Assembly: GCA_041589735.1 (NCBI GenBank) | Contig: JBFHVA010000042.1 | Coordinates: 1-20,406 of the forward strand | Direction of reading: 5' to 3' | Length of the DNA stretch: 20,406 nucleotides | DNA from: CAMYJH01 sp041589735 | GTDB lineage: Bacteria; Pseudomonadota; Gammaproteobacteria; HK1 | In this document: positions 13,580 through 20,406 of the stretch, piece by piece | Layout of the letters: every line of letters starts with the position of its first letter | How positions within the stretch are numbered: position 1 is the first letter of the stretch | The notes under the pieces: model-generated | Database searches by the model: none | What the model saw: the letters and a program-made list of their open reading frames with translations, nothing else | Told to the model about the DNA's origin: nothing | Position numbers and translations under genes: made by a program

Positions 13580-14437
13580 ATGTTGAAAATCCTTATCGCC
13601 GGCTGCGGAGATGTCGGTATTGCCTTGGGACTCATGCTGGTCGAGGACGGGCATCGGGTCTACGCGCTTCGCCGCAACGTCGGCGCGCTGCCGTCTTCTC
13701 TGGAGGCGGTAGCGGCGGACCTCACGGATCCAGCCACGCTTGGCTCGCTGCCTGAAGCGGATGTCGTCTATTACGCCGCCGCGGCCGACGGGCGCGACGA
13801 GGCTGACTACCAGCGCGCCTATGTGTCCGGCGTGGGCAATGTTCTGAAATCGCTGAAGGACGGCAACCGATCCGTTCGAAGGTTTATCTTCGTATCCAGT
13901 ACCGGCGTCTACGGTCAGGACGCCGGTGAGTGGGTGGACGAGACTTCGCCCACTCAGCCCGCACGCTTTACCGGCAAAAAACTGCTCGAGGGTGAGCGTC
14001 TTTGCCTTGAGGGGCCCTACCCGGCAACAGCAGTTCGTTTTGGAGGTATTTACGGACCGGGCCGAAACCGCCTGCTTCGCCAGGTGCGTGACGGCGCTAC
14101 CTGCGTGGAGCAGCCGCCGCGCTATACCAACCGGATCCACCGGGACGATTGCGCCGGAGTGCTCCGGCACTTGTTGCGGCTGGACGCGCCGGCGCCGGTA
14201 TACATCGGCGTCGACTGCGACCCAGCGGCGCAATGCACGGTGATGGACTGGCTGGCAAAGCGAATGAACGCTCCGGCGCCTCGCCGGGAGACAGATCGAG
14301 GCCCCGGCGGTCAGGGCAAACGATGCCGCAACGATTTGTTGATTGAGAGCGGTTATAGTTTTCTTTTTCCCACTTTTCGCGAGGGTTACGCGCAGATGAT
14401 TGATTCCCTGAACGCCTCTGATCAGTCCGTCAGTTGA
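13580..14437 (+). CDS. Atypical SDR, YeeZ-like (catalytic Tyr position is Phe)
   Basis: A 285-residue NAD(P)-binding protein of the extended/atypical short-chain dehydrogenase group, similar to E. coli YeeZ. The N-terminal nucleotide motif is AGCGDVGIALG (from residue 7). The family stretch VSSTGVYGQDAGEWVDE is at 105-121. Where a YxxxK catalytic motif is expected, it reads FTGKK: Phe130 replaces Tyr, and Lys134 is kept. Such atypical SDRs are thought to lack ordinary dehydrogenase activity, and the function of YeeZ is not known to me. The substrate-side segment RFGGIYGPGRNRL follows at about 153. The start is ATG at 13580. It is followed at 19 nt by pdxH. Confidence 0.82.
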   Translation: MLKILIAGCGDVGIALGLMLVEDGHRVYALRRNVGALPSSLEAVAADLTDPATLGSLPEADVVYYAAAADGRDEADYQRAYVSGVGNVLKSLKDGNRSVRRFIFVSSTGVYGQDAGEWVDETSPTQPARFTGKKLLEGERLCLEGPYPATAVRFGGIYGPGRNRLLRQVRDGATCVEQPPRYTNRIHRDDCAGVLRHLLRLDAPAPVYIGVDCDPAAQCTVMDWLAKRMNAPAPRRETDRGPGGQGKRCRNDLLIESGYSFLFPTFREGYAQMIDSLNASDQSVS

Positions 14438-14456
14438 ACGGCTGTTTTTCACCCGA

Positions 14457-15074
14457 ATGAGAGAAAAAATGTCGCCTGGTTTGGACAAACTCTATAGGCA
14501 AGCGCTCGATCGCTTCGGCGAGGTTTACGCACGTGCGGGGAAATGCGGAATCACCGAGCCCAACGCCATGAATCTGGCCACCGCGGACGCGCGCGGCCGC
14601 CCGTCGTCCAGGGTCGTTCTATTGAAGGAGTACGATGAGCGCGGTTTCGTCTTCTATACCAACCACAACAGTCGAAAAGGTCGGGATCTGGCCGCCGTAC
14701 CCCGCGCCGCCCTCTGTTTTTATTGGGAACCGTTGCTTGAGCAGGTGCGAATCGAGGGATCGGTCGAAGCCGTCTCGGAAAAGGAAGCTGAGGCGTACTG
14801 GGCGACGCGGCCGCGCAACAGTCAGATCAGCGCCTGGGCCTCGCAGCAGTCCGAGCCGCTGGAATCCAACGCCGTTCTCGAGCAGCGCATGGTGGAAATC
14901 GCGCAGAAGTACCAGGGACAGAATGTTCCGAGACCGTCTTACTGGTCCGGATACCGTGTCGTGCCCGACTTGATTGAATTTTGGCAAGGCGGCGAGTACC
15001 GGCACCGCATCCACGAGCGAATCTGCTACCGCAAACAGGCCAAAACCTGGAATGTGAATCAGCTCTATCCTTGA
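14457..15074 (+). CDS. pdxH: Pyridoxamine/pyridoxine 5'-phosphate oxidase
   Basis: A 205-residue FMN enzyme that oxidises pyridoxine or pyridoxamine 5'-phosphate to pyridoxal 5'-phosphate in the last step of vitamin B6 synthesis and salvage; E. coli PdxH has 218. Family signatures are NAMNLATADARGRPSSRVVL, YTNHNSRKGRDL for FMN phosphate binding, FYWEPLLEQVRIEG, ASQQSEPL, and the C-terminal YRHRIHERICYR with a closing NQLYP. The start is either ATG at 14457 or, four codons later, ATG at 14469, which has GAGAGAAAAA just before it. The shorter form is equally plausible. PdxH supplies the cofactor for many aminotransferases and racemases, but it is housekeeping and its placement is not evidence of a link to the amino-acid genes. 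Confidence 0.92.
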   Translation: MREKMSPGLDKLYRQALDRFGEVYARAGKCGITEPNAMNLATADARGRPSSRVVLLKEYDERGFVFYTNHNSRKGRDLAAVPRAALCFYWEPLLEQVRIEGSVEAVSEKEAEAYWATRPRNSQISAWASQQSEPLESNAVLEQRMVEIAQKYQGQNVPRPSYWSGYRVVPDLIEFWQGGEYRHRIHERICYRKQAKTWNVNQLYP

Positions 15075-15128
15075 TGTTCAGCGGAGTGTTCCGGGTCGAT
15101 TGCTTTGAACTCAATGGGCCACGCCGAG

Positions 15129-15545
15129 ATGATTAAACAGACTTCCATCAAGGTTCGCACCAGCGGCCGGGGCACGTATGAAATCACCGGCGATGTTCAG
15201 CGGGCGGTAAAGGAGTCTGGCGTTGCCAAGGGTCTTTGCCACGTTTTTATTCACCACACCAGCGCCTCGCTAATGCTGTGCGAGAACGCGGATCCTTCGG
15301 TGCTCAGTGATTTGGAGACCTTCATGTCAAAACTCGTGCCGGACGGGGACGCGATGTTCCGGCACACCGCCGAAGGCCCCGACGACATGCCGGCCCACGT
15401 GCGCAGCGTGTTGACGCAAACGGGTCTCGACCTTCCGGTGGACGGAGGACAGCTGGATTTGGGCACCTGGCAGGGCGTATTCGTGTGGGAGCATCGGCAC
15501 GCGGCGCATACCCGCAGGCTGACGCTGACGGTGCACGGCGAATGA
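15129..15545 (+). CDS. yjbQ: YjbQ family protein (UPF0047)
   Basis: A 138-residue protein of the YjbQ/UPF0047 family. Conserved features are the early HHTSASLMLCENADPSV stretch, EGPDDMPAHVRSVLTQT, GTWQGVFVWEHR and the short C-terminal tail. Some members show weak thiamine-phosphate-synthase activity when over-expressed; the true role is not settled. I chose ATG at 15129 (MIKQTSIKVRT) because E. coli YjbQ begins close to the same point. An ATG at 15114 and a TTG at 15105 are in frame, and none of the three has a clear Shine-Dalgarno. The stop overlaps the start of the next gene (ATGA), so the two are translationally coupled. Confidence 0.86.
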   Translation: MIKQTSIKVRTSGRGTYEITGDVQRAVKESGVAKGLCHVFIHHTSASLMLCENADPSVLSDLETFMSKLVPDGDAMFRHTAEGPDDMPAHVRSVLTQTGLDLPVDGGQLDLGTWQGVFVWEHRHAAHTRRLTLTVHGE

Positions 15546-16399
15546 CGGGTCCACAGGCCCGCGCCGTGCTGATCACCGGCTGCTCCAGCGGTATCGGTTT
15601 GTGCGTGGCAAAGGGACTGAAGTCCCGCGGCTATCGCGTGTTCGCCACCGCGCGCAAGGAGGCGGATGTCCAGCGCTTGATTGGCGACGGTTTCGAAGCG
15701 CTCGAGCTGGATCTGAGCGATTCGGAATCCATCACCGCGGCGCTCGATGAAATCCTCGAGCGCAGCGGAAACCGCCTGTACGCGTTGTTCAACAACGGCG
15801 GTTACGGCCAACCCGGCGCGGTGGAGGATCTCACTACGGAGGTGCTGCGCGCCCAGTTCGAAACCAATTTCTTTGGCTGGCACGAGCTCACCCGGCGAGT
15901 GCTGCCGGTAATGCGCGCCCAGGGCGAAGGCCGCATCATTCAAAACAGCTCGGTGCTCGGCTTCATCACGCTCAAGTTCCGCGGCGCCTACAACGCCAGC
16001 AAGTTTGCCGTTGAAGGTTTGAGCGACACCCTGCGCATCGAACTCAAGGGAAGCAACATACATGTTTCCCTGATCGAGCCGGGACCGATAATCAGTCGCT
16101 TTCGCGAAAACGCCTACCGCGCGTTCAAAGCAAGTATCGATATTGAACGCAGTCATCATCGAAAGGCGTACGTGTACCTGGAGCGAAGGCTCGCGAACAA
16201 TGTAAAGGAGCCGCCGTTTGCCTTGCCTGCGAGCGCGGTTTTGAAGAAAGTGGTGCACGCACTCGAGAGCGATCGCCCGAAACCACGCTACTACGTCACT
16301 GTGCCGACCTATGGGTTCGGACTGCTGAAAAGGCTGCTGCCGACGCGACTGCTCGACCGCCTGCTCATTGCCGCTTCGGGCGCCGAAGCGCGTCATTGA
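15542..16399 (+). CDS. Classical short-chain dehydrogenase/reductase
   Basis: A 285-residue SDR, longer than the usual 250. The cofactor motif TGCSSGIG is at 12-19. The structural motif NNGG (84-87) replaces the usual NNAG. The catalytic Ser is Ser136 or Ser137 in QNSSVLG. The YxxxK pair is Tyr150 and Lys154 in AYNASKFAVEGL. It resembles YbbO-like reductases of fatty or retinal-type aldehydes, but the substrate cannot be read from sequence. The C-terminal extension (about 185-285) is basic and holds a hydrophobic stretch near FGLLKRLLP. I chose ATG at 15542, overlapping the yjbQ stop by four bases; a frame open to 15485 lies wholly inside yjbQ and is less likely. Confidence 0.86.
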   Translation: MTGPQARAVLITGCSSGIGLCVAKGLKSRGYRVFATARKEADVQRLIGDGFEALELDLSDSESITAALDEILERSGNRLYALFNNGGYGQPGAVEDLTTEVLRAQFETNFFGWHELTRRVLPVMRAQGEGRIIQNSSVLGFITLKFRGAYNASKFAVEGLSDTLRIELKGSNIHVSLIEPGPIISRFRENAYRAFKASIDIERSHHRKAYVYLERRLANNVKEPPFALPASAVLKKVVHALESDRPKPRYYVTVPTYGFGLLKRLLPTRLLDRLLIAASGAEARH

Positions 16400-16496
16400 C
16401 GATTGACGACTGATAAAGCGCTTCAGTGAGGGCTTGGTGGCAGCATTTTTCCGATATGCCGGTGCTCACGCTGGTTTTTCTGCATTTATCCTGCCT

Positions 16497-16524
16497 TTTA
16501 CCCCGGCGTGCAGCAGTTTAAGAT
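16497..16524 (+). promoter_or_regulatory. Candidate promoter for the TRAP-hydantoinase operon
   Basis: TTTACC (16497-16502) and TAAGAT (16519-16524), 16 nt apart, each match four of six bases of a sigma-70 box. They lie in the 226-nt gene-free stretch before dctP, about 100 nt from its start codon, and upstream of an inverted repeat. This is a modest match in GC-rich DNA, and other promoters are possible. Confidence 0.28.
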
Positions 16525-16558
16525 AGCTGTCCATACCAAGCAGGGGCGCCTCGCTATG

Positions 16559-16588
16559 ATCGACCTGCGGTCGCGGTTCGAGGTCGAT
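16559..16588. promoter_or_regulatory. Operator-like inverted repeat upstream of dctP
   Basis: ATCGACCT (16559-16566) and AGGTCGAT (16581-16588) form perfect 8-bp arms around a 14-nt spacer. The arm centres are 22 nt apart, about two turns of the helix, as expected for a dimeric repressor or activator. It sits 37 nt before the dctP start codon. It could equally fold as an RNA hairpin in the leader. The regulator is not in this window. Confidence 0.42.
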
Positions 16589-16625
16589 TCGTTTTCCCTG
16601 CCATCGAAAAAAAGAAGGAGGAGTC

Positions 16626-17627
16626 ATGGCTAAATCAATACGCATCCGTTCCCTCATCGCCGCCGCCGGCGCCTTGCTGGCAACAGCCCTCTCGACCCCG
16701 GCGCTCGCGGCCGAGAAGTGGGATCTGCCGCTGGCTTGGCCTCTGGGTAACTTCCACGTGACCAACGCGCAGATTTTCGCCGACAAGGTAAAAGAGGTAA
16801 CCAAGGGCGAGGTCCAGATAACAATTCATCCCGGCGGCTCGCTTGGCTACAAGGGGCCGGAAATGCTCGGCGCGGTGCGCGACGGCCTGGTCCCCATCGG
16901 CGATATTCTGCTCAACCAGCAGGTGGGCGAAGAGCCGTTTTTCGGGATCGAATCGGTTCCCTATCTCGCGTCGGGCTATGTCGAGTTGCGGGCGCTGCAG
17001 ACTTTTTCGCGCCCGGTCTACGAGCGCCTGGCGAGAAAACATAACCAGAAAATTCTTTACATGGTGCCCTGGCCCGGCCAGAACGTTTATTCAAAATGGC
17101 AGATCACGAAGCTCGACAACCTGAAAGGACTGAAGATTCGAACTGTAGACAGACTCGGGACCGACTTTTTCGGCGAGCTCGGCGCGAGCCCGACACAGCT
17201 TCCCTGGGGTGAGGTGGTGCCCTCGCTGGCGTCCGGAGCCATCAACGGCGTGACCACGTCCAGCTCGTCCGGCGTGGACGGGAAGTTCTGGGAGTTTTTG
17301 AATCACGTCAATACCTTTCACTGGCAGTCCGCATCCAACATGGTGAACGTGAACCTGGACGCGTGGAACCGGCTCAGCCCCAAGCACCGGGACGCCATCG
17401 AGGCGCTAGCAAGCGAACTCGAAGCGCAGTTCTGGGAAGCGTCCATCGAGGAAGACGAGACCAAGATGGCGGTGCTGGCCAAAAACGGGGTCACGATCAG
17501 CAGACCGACGCCTGAGCTCCGCGGCAACTTGGTCGCCGTGGCGGAGAAGATGTGGGCAGAATTCATCGCCTCGGTTCCCGAGGCGGGACCGGTCATCAAG
17601 GCGTATCGCAAGATGGTCGGTAAGTAG
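16626..17627 (+). CDS. dctP: TRAP transporter periplasmic solute-binding protein DctP
   Basis: A 333-residue exported binding protein of the DctP family. A signal peptide spans about residues 1-28, ending in an ALA cleavage site before AEKWDLPLAW. The conserved segment LKGLKIRTVDRLGTDFFGELGA holds Arg172, which in this family normally grips a carboxylate of the ligand. The nearby PWGEVVPSLASGAINGV is also typical. The strong Shine-Dalgarno AGAAGGAGGAG precedes ATG at 16626. Together with dctQ and dctM it forms a sodium- or proton-driven tripartite importer. The following hydantoinase-type gene hints at a carboxylated cyclic amide or amino-acid derivative as substrate; the ligand is not readable from sequence. 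Confidence 0.92.
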   Translation: MAKSIRIRSLIAAAGALLATALSTPALAAEKWDLPLAWPLGNFHVTNAQIFADKVKEVTKGEVQITIHPGGSLGYKGPEMLGAVRDGLVPIGDILLNQQVGEEPFFGIESVPYLASGYVELRALQTFSRPVYERLARKHNQKILYMVPWPGQNVYSKWQITKLDNLKGLKIRTVDRLGTDFFGELGASPTQLPWGEVVPSLASGAINGVTTSSSSGVDGKFWEFLNHVNTFHWQSASNMVNVNLDAWNRLSPKHRDAIEALASELEAQFWEASIEEDETKMAVLAKNGVTISRPTPELRGNLVAVAEKMWAEFIASVPEAGPVIKAYRKMVGK

Positions 17628-17668
17628 TCGCCCGCCGGCGGCAGGAAGCGCGCGAACGGCTGTCCGCG

Positions 17669-18199
17669 ATGATCGCCGCCTTCCTGCGCCAAATCGATCG
17701 GCTTGCAACCTGGGCGGCGGCACTTGCCGCCGCCTGCCTTTTGTTGATGGCGATCCTGATGATGGGCGAGGTCATCGCCCGCTCGGCGTTATCTCAAAGC
17801 CTCGTCTTCAGCTGGGAATTCAGCGGCTACCTGATGGGCGCCACCTTTCTATTCGGCGCTGCCTATACCCTTCGCTCCGGCGGCCACGTGCGCGTCTCGC
17901 TGCTGGCAGAGCACGTGCCCCCAGGCGTCACGCGCGGGCTCGAGTATTTTTCCACTTTGGTTGGTATCGTGGTGACCGCGTACATCCTGTACGCGCTGTG
18001 TGATCTCACCTACTCGTCGTTCAAGCGCGATATCGTCTCATTCACACCGACCCGGACGCCGCTGATCATCCCGCAGGGCGCACTCGCCGTCGGCGCGCTG
18101 CTGCTTTTCCTGCAGATGCTCGCGCGGGCCATAAGGCTCGTTCGTGGCGAAGAACCGGATCTCGAGCCCGACGGTCAGACCCCGGACGGTGAGCTGTGA
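17669..18199 (+). CDS. dctQ: TRAP transporter small permease DctQ
   Basis: A 176-residue inner-membrane protein with the four membrane segments expected of the DctQ family: around residues 9-35, 48-72, 92-117 and 130-151. The GHVRVSLL stretch between segments 2 and 3 is typical. It partners DctM and the periplasmic binding protein. The start is ATG at 17669, with a weak Shine-Dalgarno, 41 nt after dctP. That gap holds the GC-rich palindrome CCGCCGGCGG. The stop overlaps the dctM start by four bases. Confidence 0.9.
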   Translation: MIAAFLRQIDRLATWAAALAAACLLLMAILMMGEVIARSALSQSLVFSWEFSGYLMGATFLFGAAYTLRSGGHVRVSLLAEHVPPGVTRGLEYFSTLVGIVVTAYILYALCDLTYSSFKRDIVSFTPTRTPLIIPQGALAVGALLLFLQMLARAIRLVRGEEPDLEPDGQTPDGEL

Positions 18200-19497
18200 C
18201 CGCTACCGTCTCCGTTACCATCTTGCTGCTGGTTCTGTTCCTTGGTGCCGGCGTATGGGTCTCGCTGGCGCTGTTTTCCGTCGGCATCGCCGGGCTCGAA
18301 ATTTTCCGCAACATGCCCATCGAGCGCCAGCTGGCGATCAGCATCTGGAACACCATGACCAGCGAATCGTTGATAGCGTTGCCGCTGTTCATTCTCATGG
18401 CGGAGATTCTGTTCCGGACAAGGCTGTCGGCGTCTTTATTCAGCGGGCTCGCGCCCTGGGCGGCCTACCTGCCGGGACGGCTGATGCACGTCAATGTTCT
18501 CGGCTGCACCATGTTCGCCGCGATTTCCGGATCGTCCGCCGCCACCGCGGCGACCGTTGGACGCATAACTCTGAGCGAATTGTTCTCGCGCGGCTACAAC
18601 CGCAATCTGGCCATGGGATCGCTGGCCGGCGCCGGCACGCTCGGATTCCTGATTCCGCCGAGCGTGATCCTGATTATCTACGGAGTGCTCTCGGAGACCT
18701 CGGTGCTCAAGCTGTTCATCGCCGGCATCATCCCGGGTCTGCTGCTCGCCGCGACCTACATGATCTATATCGCCGCGCGCGCGGCGCTCTCGCCCGGCCT
18801 CACGCCAGAAGGCGGACCCCCGGCAACGTTCGCCCGGCTCATTCGAAGCGTCGTCGATCTCGGCCCGGTGCTGTTTCTGATCCTGCTGGTGCTGGGGTCC
18901 ATGTACGCCGGTTACGCGAGCCCGACCGAGGCGGCGGCCGTAGGCGTGCTCGGTGCTTTCCTAATCGGCGCGCTTCAGCGTTCGCTTACCTGGCGAGCAT
19001 TCGGACAAGCGTGTATGAGCGCCGTTCGCACCAGCTCGATGGTAGGGATGATCGTGACCGCAGCAGTTTTCCTTTCCCAGGCTATGGCGTTTCTCGGCGT
19101 GCCCCGCGCGGTCGCGGAACAGATAGCGGCGCTGGATCTGTCCGCCTTCGGACTGGTCCTTCTGCTGCTGGTGTTCTATATGCTGCTTGGCTGCGTGCTG
19201 GAAGGCATGTCGGCGATCGTCATGACTTTGCCGATCACGCTGCCGCTCATCGTCGCTGCCGGCTACGACAAGATCTGGTTCGGCGTGTTTCTGGTGCTGG
19301 TCGTTGAGATGGCGCAGATTACGCCGCCGGTTGGTTTCAACTTGTTCGTGATTCAGTCGCTGACCGGCGAACGGATCGGGGCAATCGCCAAAGCGGCGCT
19401 TCCGTTTTTTATTATCATGATCATCTTCACCATCATGATCGCCGTATTTCCCGAAGTCGTCACCTGGCTGCCCGAAAAGGTGCAGCTCAGAGGCTAG
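18196..19497 (+). CDS. dctM: TRAP transporter large permease DctM
   Basis: A 433-residue inner-membrane protein with about a dozen hydrophobic segments, the usual length of DctM. Characteristic features are SLIALPLFILMAEILFRT (about 55-72), AAISGSSAATAATVG, a stretch with GTLGFLIPPSVILIIYG, YASPTEAAAVGVLGA and EMAQITPPVGFNLFVIQ. It carries the ion-coupled translocation path. The start is GTG at 18196, overlapping the dctQ stop (GTGA), so the two are translationally coupled. A 30-nt gap follows before the hydantoinase gene, suggesting one operon. DctM and DctQ are separate proteins here, not fused. Confidence 0.92.
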   Translation: MTATVSVTILLLVLFLGAGVWVSLALFSVGIAGLEIFRNMPIERQLAISIWNTMTSESLIALPLFILMAEILFRTRLSASLFSGLAPWAAYLPGRLMHVNVLGCTMFAAISGSSAATAATVGRITLSELFSRGYNRNLAMGSLAGAGTLGFLIPPSVILIIYGVLSETSVLKLFIAGIIPGLLLAATYMIYIAARAALSPGLTPEGGPPATFARLIRSVVDLGPVLFLILLVLGSMYAGYASPTEAAAVGVLGAFLIGALQRSLTWRAFGQACMSAVRTSSMVGMIVTAAVFLSQAMAFLGVPRAVAEQIAALDLSAFGLVLLLLVFYMLLGCVLEGMSAIVMTLPITLPLIVAAGYDKIWFGVFLVLVVEMAQITPPVGFNLFVIQSLTGERIGAIAKAALPFFIIMIIFTIMIAVFPEVVTWLPEKVQLRG

Positions 19498-19527
19498 TCA
19501 ATCGACGATTCTGCAACGAGGAGCTCA

Positions 19528-20406
19528 TTGACCGCACGCCGCGCTGAAGCCCGCATTGCCGTCGACATCGGCGGCACCTTTACCGACGTCGTCCTCGAGC
19601 ACGGTGAGTCTCGAATTACCGTCAAGGTGCTAACCACATCCGAAGCACCGGACGAAGGCGTGATCGCCGGCGTTCGCGACGTGCTGGAGCGGTCCCCGGT
19701 GGCGTCCGCCTCGGTGGGGTTGATTATCCACGGCACGACGCTCGCCACCAACGCCATCCTTGAGCGCAAAGGCGCGCGTACGGTGCTGATCACTACCGAG
19801 GGTTTTCGCGACGTGCTCGAGATCGGCTACGAGAGCCGCTACAACCAGTACGACATCATGATTGAGAAGCCACGGCCATTGGTGCCGCGGGATCGTCGAC
19901 TCACGGTGCGCGAACGAGTCGACGTGCATGGTCGGGTGCTCGAACCTCTGGACGAGAACGGCGTCGTTGCTCTGGTTCCGGAAATTCGAAAACTGGGTGC
20001 CGAGAGCATCGCAGTCGGGTTCTTGCACTCATATGCCAACCCGGCCCACGAAGCGCGGGTGCAAGAACTGCTCGCAGAAGCGATTCCGGGTCTGCCGGTA
20101 ACGCTTTCCAGCGAGGCCTGCCCGGAGGTGCGAGAGTACGAGCGCTTCTCCACCTCGGTGGCCAACGCCTACGTGCGCCCCCTGATGGAGAGCTATCTCG
20201 GACGGCTCAACGGGCAGCTGGAATCGCTGGGCTTGAACTGCCCGCTGCTGCTGATGACTTCCGGTGGCGGGCTCACGACTCTGGAAACCGCAATGCGTTT
20301 TCCTATCAGGCTGGTGGAGTCGGGCCCGGCCGGCGGCGCGATTCTCGCAAGCCATATCGCCGCCGAGATGGGCCTGGATAAGGTGATTTCCTTCGACATG
20401 GGGGGC
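19528..20406 (+). CDS. hyuA: Hydantoinase/oxoprolinase A-subunit, N-terminal part (runs off window)
   Basis: The frame is open from 19528 to the window end without a stop, giving 293 codons of what is usually a protein of about 680-700 residues. Family features are the phosphate-binding AVDIGGTFTDVVLE at 12-25, IHGTTLATNAILERKGA, FLHSYANPAHE, SSEACPEVREYERFSTSVAN, MTSGGGLTTLE, VESGPAGGAI and a final SFDMGG at the cut. This family includes N-methylhydantoinase A, 5-oxoprolinase and acetone-carboxylase beta subunits, which use ATP to open cyclic amides or activate a carbonyl. The start is TTG at 19528 with GAGGAG five bases upstream; no ATG or GTG lies in frame before the conserved motif. Which reaction it performs cannot be decided here; a B subunit gene would be expected downstream. 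Confidence 0.88.
   Translation, partial: MTARRAEARIAVDIGGTFTDVVLEHGESRITVKVLTTSEAPDEGVIAGVRDVLERSPVASASVGLIIHGTTLATNAILERKGARTVLITTEGFRDVLEIGYESRYNQYDIMIEKPRPLVPRDRRLTVRERVDVHGRVLEPLDENGVVALVPEIRKLGAESIAVGFLHSYANPAHEARVQELLAEAIPGLPVTLSSEACPEVREYERFSTSVANAYVRPLMESYLGRLNGQLESLGLNCPLLLMTSGGGLTTLETAMRFPIRLVESGPAGGAILASHIAAEMGLDKVISFDMGG

Noticed and set aside
15251..16396. Open frame of 381 codons on the minus strand
   Set aside because: It is the reverse shadow of yjbQ and the SDR gene, both of which have intact family motifs.
16395..16408. Tandem heptamer ATTGACG overlapping the SDR stop codon
   Set aside because: Two copies of seven bases are too few to claim a repeat element, and no further copies are seen nearby.
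16436..16460. Sigma-54-like TGGCAG element upstream of dctP
   Set aside because: The GC expected ten bases after the GG is missing, so the -24/-12 pattern is not met.
18144..19307. Open frame of 387 codons on the plus strand
   Set aside because: It is a shifted frame inside dctM; the product is Arg-rich and not membrane-like, while the dctM frame has the expected segments and motifs.
1..20406. CRISPR array, tRNA, insertion sequence, prophage or defence system
   Set aside because: No spaced direct repeats, cloverleaf, transposase, integrase or nuclease-helicase genes were seen on either strand.

Overview
The window looks like chromosomal DNA of a GC-rich, free-living Pseudomonadota. A gammaproteobacterium is my best guess, from TesA, PdxH, TrmH, YjbQ and a YeeZ-like SDR standing together; this is inference from gene content only. 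Genes are tightly packed with several 4-nt stop/start overlaps. I see no rRNA, tRNA, insertion sequence, phage gene or CRISPR array.

Left third (1-6316, all minus strand; read right to left): a DUF427 protein, a short folate-independent-type methionine synthase (MesD-like), then a complete ABC importer in the order glpS-glpT-glpP-glpQ-glpU, with glpV cut by the window edge. This order, with two different ATPases and a small DUF2160 membrane protein before the binding protein, matches the GlpSTPQUV glycerol importer described in Rhizobium. The two ATPases have complementary defects: GlpS lacks the H-loop histidine and GlpT lacks a recognisable LSGGQ signature. They probably form one working and one degenerate ATP site. 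No glycerol kinase or dehydrogenase gene is visible.

Middle left (6515-10477): an amino-acid module around a divergent promoter region. A FOXRED1-like FAD oxidoreductase reads leftward. RidA (imine deaminase), a DadA-type D-amino-acid dehydrogenase and a two-cysteine Asp/Glu-racemase-family enzyme read rightward. Racemisation, oxidation to an imino acid and imine hydrolysis would fit together as D-amino-acid catabolism. A 14-bp long-range inverted repeat lies between ridA and dadA.

Middle right (10516-16399): mostly housekeeping genes: a TesA-type SGNH esterase, a DUF1499 protein, a zinc aminopeptidase lipoprotein, a convergent TrmH-type tRNA methyltransferase whose 3' end overlaps the aminopeptidase gene, an atypical SDR with its catalytic tyrosine position occupied by Phe, PdxH, YjbQ and a classical SDR translationally coupled to YjbQ.

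Right end (16497-20406): a candidate promoter and operator-like palindrome precede a complete TRAP transporter (dctP-dctQ-dctM) and the first 293 codons of a hydantoinase/oxoprolinase A-subunit gene, starting at TTG and running off the window. Together they suggest uptake and ATP-dependent opening of a carboxylated cyclic amide, or a related compound.

The points most worth checking are the asymmetric ATPase pair, MesD without its known partner MesX in view but with a DUF427 neighbour, and the TRAP-hydantoinase pairing.
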